A DNA stretch of 64,000 nt from NCBI RefSeq assembly GCF_020782235.1, contig NZ_JAJGNO010000002.1, positions 394,382 through 458,381 of the forward strand. Direction: 5' to 3'. Below the pieces are notes generated by a model. The model was not told the DNA's origin. It ran no database searches and worked only from the letters and a program-made list of their open reading frames with translations. The position numbers were made by a program, and so were the translations under genes. Origin of the DNA: Sphingobium naphthae (GTDB taxonomy: Bacteria; Pseudomonadota; Alphaproteobacteria; Sphingomonadales; Sphingomonadaceae). Shown here in pieces: positions 61,391-64,000 of this stretch. Position 1 is the stretch's first letter; every line of letters starts with the position of its first letter.

Positions 61391-61525
61391 TAACTTTCCT
61401 CGGACGGGGGTTCCTCCGGTGGATCGCGCTTGACGCAGAGCTCGCGGCTTGCTGCCGCACGGGCTATTTCTCGCGCGCTCTCCCTTCGGCCCTCCTGCCC
61501 GGCACATGCAGGTAGGATACCGATC

Positions 61526-62512
61526 ATGACCGACAGCAGCTTTACCTTCTCGATCAAGACCATCGCCTTCGATGAGAATTACCGGCCGGCTGACACGACG
61601 CGGATCACGACCAATTTCGCCAATCTGGCCAGGGGCGAAAGCCGCCAGGAGAATTTGCGCAACACCCTGCGGATGATCGATAATCGCTTCAACTCTTTGG
61701 CCCATTGGGACAATCCGCAGGGCGATCGCTATTCGGTGGAACTGACGATCATCTCCGTCGAGATGCAGGTCGACGTCGATCGCGGCACCGAAGCATTCCC
61801 GCTGATCGAAATCCTCCAGACCAACATCCTCGACCGGAAGACAAATGAGCGCATCCCCGGCATCGTCGGAAACAACTTCTCATCCTATGTGCGCGATTAT
61901 GACTTCAGCGTGGTCCTGCCCCACCACAGGAAAACGCACCCGGGTTCCGAGGCTCCGCAGGACTTCGGCGACCTGCATGGCAAATTGTTCAGGCATTTCC
62001 TGAATTCGGATGCCTACAAGGACCATTTCAGCAAGCCCCCTGTCATTTGCCTGAGCGTTTCGAGCAGCAAGACCTATCATCGCACGACCAATGTGCACCC
62101 GGTCCTGGGCATCGAATATCGCAACGACGAGTTGTCCGCGACCGACGACTATTTCGCGAAGATGGGTATGAAGGTCCGGTACTTCATGCCGCCGAACAGC
62201 GTCGCGCCTTTTGCCTTTTACCATATGGACGACCTGCTGGGTGATTATACCAGCCTTGAGCTCGTCAGCACGATCAGCGTGATGGAGACGTTTCAGAAAA
62301 TCTATCGGCCCGAGATATACAATGCGAACTCCGCTGCGGCCGCGCTGTATCGACCCAGCCTCCACTATCAGGACTTCTCGCTGACCCGGATCATCTATGA
62401 CCGGGAGGAACGCAGTCGCCTGGCCGTGGAACAGGGCAAGTTCGCGGAGGAACGCTTCATCAAGCCCTATGAGGCTGTGCTCCAGCAATGGTGCGCAAGC
62501 GCCGCCCGCTGA
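61526..62512 (+). CDS. mesX: MesX, DUF1852 partner of methionine synthase MesD
   Basis: The 328-residue protein is a DUF1852 member. DUF1852 has been named MesX because it is needed, with oxygen, for the folate-independent methionine synthase MesD in aerobic bacteria. Conserved-looking stretches include FSIKTIAFDENYRPADTTRITTNFANLARG, RMIDNRFNSLAHWDNP and VCLSVSSSKTYHRT-type segments. It has no signal peptide or membrane helix. The ATG at 61526 has AGGTAGGA about eight bases upstream. It follows a cobalamin riboswitch and precedes mesD by 34 nt. Confidence 0.9.
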   Translation: MTDSSFTFSIKTIAFDENYRPADTTRITTNFANLARGESRQENLRNTLRMIDNRFNSLAHWDNPQGDRYSVELTIISVEMQVDVDRGTEAFPLIEILQTNILDRKTNERIPGIVGNNFSSYVRDYDFSVVLPHHRKTHPGSEAPQDFGDLHGKLFRHFLNSDAYKDHFSKPPVICLSVSSSKTYHRTTNVHPVLGIEYRNDELSATDDYFAKMGMKVRYFMPPNSVAPFAFYHMDDLLGDYTSLELVSTISVMETFQKIYRPEIYNANSAAAALYRPSLHYQDFSLTRIIYDREERSRLAVEQGKFAEERFIKPYEAVLQQWCASAAR

Positions 62513-62546
62513 TCGCTCGACAATTCATCAAACAAGGCCCCTCATC

Positions 62547-63578
62547 ATGACCATCTTATTGCCCACATCGACTGCTGGCAGCCTGCCCAAGCCCTCTTGG
62601 CTGGCGGAGCCGGAAAAGCTCTGGTCGCCATGGAAGCTGAAGGGCGAAGAACTGGTTGCGGGCAAGCAGGATGCGCTGCGCCTGGCCGTGGAAGACCAGC
62701 GGCAGGCGGGCATCACCATCGTCGGCGATGGCGAGCAGACGCGCCAGCATTTCGTCACGACCTTCATCGAGCATCTGAGCGGCGTCGATTTCGAGAAGCG
62801 GGAGACTGTGAGGATCCGCAATCGCTATGATGCGAGCGTCCCGACGGTCGTCGGCGCGGTGTCTCGCCCTAAGTCGGTTTTCGTCGAAGATGCGAAATTC
62901 CTTCGCGCGCAAACCGACCAGCCGATCAAGTGGACCCTGCCCGGGCCGATGACGATGATCGATACGCTGTACGATGCCCATTATCGGAGCCGCGAAAAGC
63001 TGGCCTGGGAATTTGCCAGGATTCTGGGCGAGGAAGCCAGGGAGTTGGAGGCTGCGGGCGTCGACATCATTCAGTTCGACGAACCGGCCTTCAACGTCTT
63101 CTTCGAGGAGGCGAACGACTGGGGCATCGCCACGCTGGAAAAGGCGGCAGAGAGGCTGACGTGCGAGACCGCCGTCCACATCTGCTACGGCTACGGCATC
63201 AAGGCCAACACGGAATGGAAGAAGACGCTGGGATCGGAATGGCGGCAATATGAGGAAACCTTCCCCAATCTGCAGAAATCCAGCATCGATATCATCTCGC
63301 TGGAATGCCACCACTCCCACGTCCCGATGGAACTGATAGAACTGGTCCGCGGAAAGAAGGTGATGGTGGGGGCGATCGACGTGGCGAGCGACACGATCGA
63401 GACGCCGGAGGATGTTGCCGACACGTTGCGCAAGGCGCTTGCGTTTGTGGATGCCGACAAGCTCTACCCGTCCACTAACTGCGGCATGGCGCCCCTGTCC
63501 CGGGGCGTCGCGCGCGGCAAGCTGGACGCTCTGGGGGCCGGCGCCGAGATCGTCCGACAGGAGCTCGCTAAGGCCTGA
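62547..63578 (+). CDS. mesD: MesD, folate-independent methionine synthase (MetE-core)
   Basis: The 343-residue protein is the catalytic C-terminal barrel of cobalamin-independent methionine synthase without the N-terminal half of MetE (about 750 residues). Zinc and homocysteine ligands are visible in AVHICYGYG (His and Cys) and STNCGMAPLSRGVA (Cys), with QFDEPAF and SLECHHSHVP in the barrel. Together with DUF1852 upstream this is the MesD type, which takes its methyl group from a source other than methyl-folate. Both genes lie behind a cobalamin riboswitch, giving methionine synthesis when B12-dependent MetH cannot work. Confidence 0.92.
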   Translation: MTILLPTSTAGSLPKPSWLAEPEKLWSPWKLKGEELVAGKQDALRLAVEDQRQAGITIVGDGEQTRQHFVTTFIEHLSGVDFEKRETVRIRNRYDASVPTVVGAVSRPKSVFVEDAKFLRAQTDQPIKWTLPGPMTMIDTLYDAHYRSREKLAWEFARILGEEARELEAAGVDIIQFDEPAFNVFFEEANDWGIATLEKAAERLTCETAVHICYGYGIKANTEWKKTLGSEWRQYEETFPNLQKSSIDIISLECHHSHVPMELIELVRGKKVMVGAIDVASDTIETPEDVADTLRKALAFVDADKLYPSTNCGMAPLSRGVARGKLDALGAGAEIVRQELAKA

Positions 63579-63612
63579 CAAGCCGACAGGGTCGGCGGAT
63601 ATGTTCGGCAGT

Positions 63613-63640
63613 CAGGAGGATCGCCGCGATGATCCTCCTG
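63613..63640 (+). terminator. hairpin after mesD
   Basis: CAGGAGGATC (63613-63622) and GATCCTCCTG (63631-63640) form a perfect 10-bp stem with an 8-nt loop, 34 nt after the mesD stop. No T-run follows. The rest of 63641-63740 has nothing I can identify. Confidence 0.5.
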
Positions 63641-63723
63641 CCGATGGCAGTTCGCCGCCTGTTTCCGACGAACACGGGTGACAGCTTTTGCAGCGGTCCT
63701 TCCCACCCGCACACGGGAAAAAA

Positions 63724-64000
63724 TGTGCCGAGCCACGCGCGGTCGCGGTCATTGTCACCCGCACTTCGCGCTTCGTTTTGAGGCGGCGGATGGGGAGAAT
63801 GGGTGTTTCTTTTCGGCGGGACGTCCGGGGCATCTGCAGTTCGACATTGGCGGCTATGTAGCGGCGCGCCTGGCGGCGGCGGGGGTGGCGCGGGTGGAGA
63901 TGCTGGACGAGGACACCTATGCCCAGCCCGATCGCTTCTTCAGCTATCGCCGTTCCTGTCATCGGGGCGAGGCGGGCTATGGCCGGCAGATGTCGATGAT
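63724..64000 (+). pseudogene. pgeF: 5'-truncated pgeF (laccase-domain) remnant, runs off the window
   Basis: From about 63757 to the window end, one frame encodes the C-terminal part of a PgeF/YfiH polyphenol-oxidase-type protein: RFEAADGENGCFFSAGRPGH, LQFDIGGYVAARLAAAGV, LDEDTYAQPDRFFSYRRSCH and RGEAGYGRQMSMI. An ATG at 63724 is in frame but leads only through a short unrelated stretch. The first roughly 170 residues, which hold most of the active-site metal ligands, are absent because mesD and its hairpin occupy that space. It is therefore a decayed copy or a hybrid left by a rearrangement. Confidence 0.7.

Overview
The window is high-GC DNA, gene-dense on both strands, from an aerobic alphaproteobacterium, most likely a sphingomonad (Sphingobium, Sphingomonas or Novosphingobium type). 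Indicators are two large TonB-dependent receptors of the sphingomonad/Caulobacter type, a one-piece gallate dioxygenase like DesB of Sphingobium, a SapC/cupin/tryptophan-halogenase-like gene set, DUF2171/DUF3008/DUF3072 stress proteins, and promoters matching the alphaproteobacterial general stress sigma factor EcfG. The identification rests on gene content and protein style only. I saw no rRNA, tRNA, CRISPR array, insertion sequence or prophage.

Region 1 (1-12,040) looks like a beta-glucan (laminarin-type) utilisation locus: outer-membrane receptor, SapC, JmjC-like cupin, flavin-dependent halogenase homologue, GH16 endoglucanase, LacI regulator, MFS transporter and GH3 beta-glucosidase. From SapC to the MFS gene the frames overlap or nearly touch, so it reads as one operon. 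A LacI-type operator lies in front of the GH3 gene. Region 2 (12,040-16,390) has a LysR regulator divergent from methylmalonate-semialdehyde dehydrogenase, then yaaA, a short-chain dehydrogenase and a small unknown gene. Region 3 (16,360-20,480) is a potassium cluster on the minus strand: kup followed by a KdpD/KdpE-like pair whose kinase lacks the usual N-terminal sensor domains.

Region 4 (20,600-28,380) has a GH2 glycosidase, then an AraC regulator divergent from a gallate module: gallate dioxygenase, aromatic-acid MFS symporter and outer-membrane channel. Region 5 (28,430-37,560, mostly minus strand) is a patchwork of metal and stress functions: a CDF metal exporter, a Cys-rich copper-binding protein, DUF3008, a Tat-exported SDR, a retropepsin-like protease, a PaoABC-type molybdenum aldehyde oxidoreductase, a GFA protein, DUF2171 and a cupin. 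Region 6 (37,700-45,770) encodes a large hybrid histidine kinase, a cation/proton antiporter, a DDAH-family hydrolase, a DUF3072-PEBP-DUF3429 operon behind a consensus EcfG promoter, and a CaCA antiporter. Region 7 (45,810-52,000, minus) is an operon of a TPP enzyme, an SDR, a GH13 glucosidase and a trehalose-synthase-like GH13 enzyme, also behind an EcfG-like promoter.

Region 8 (52,120-58,340) is a complete Fec-type surface-signalling system (ECF sigma, FecR anti-sigma, STN-domain receptor) joined to a PhoD phosphodiesterase, suggesting scavenging of organic phosphate. Region 9 (58,550-64,000) holds an FAD monooxygenase and then two nearly identical cobalamin riboswitches. The first leads into a double-hotdog acyl-CoA thioesterase. 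The second leads into mesX-mesD, a folate- and B12-independent methionine synthase pair. Together they look like a response to B12 shortage: MesXD restores methionine synthesis and the thioesterase may release CoA trapped when B12-dependent acyl-CoA metabolism stalls. The window ends inside what looks like a 5'-truncated pgeF.
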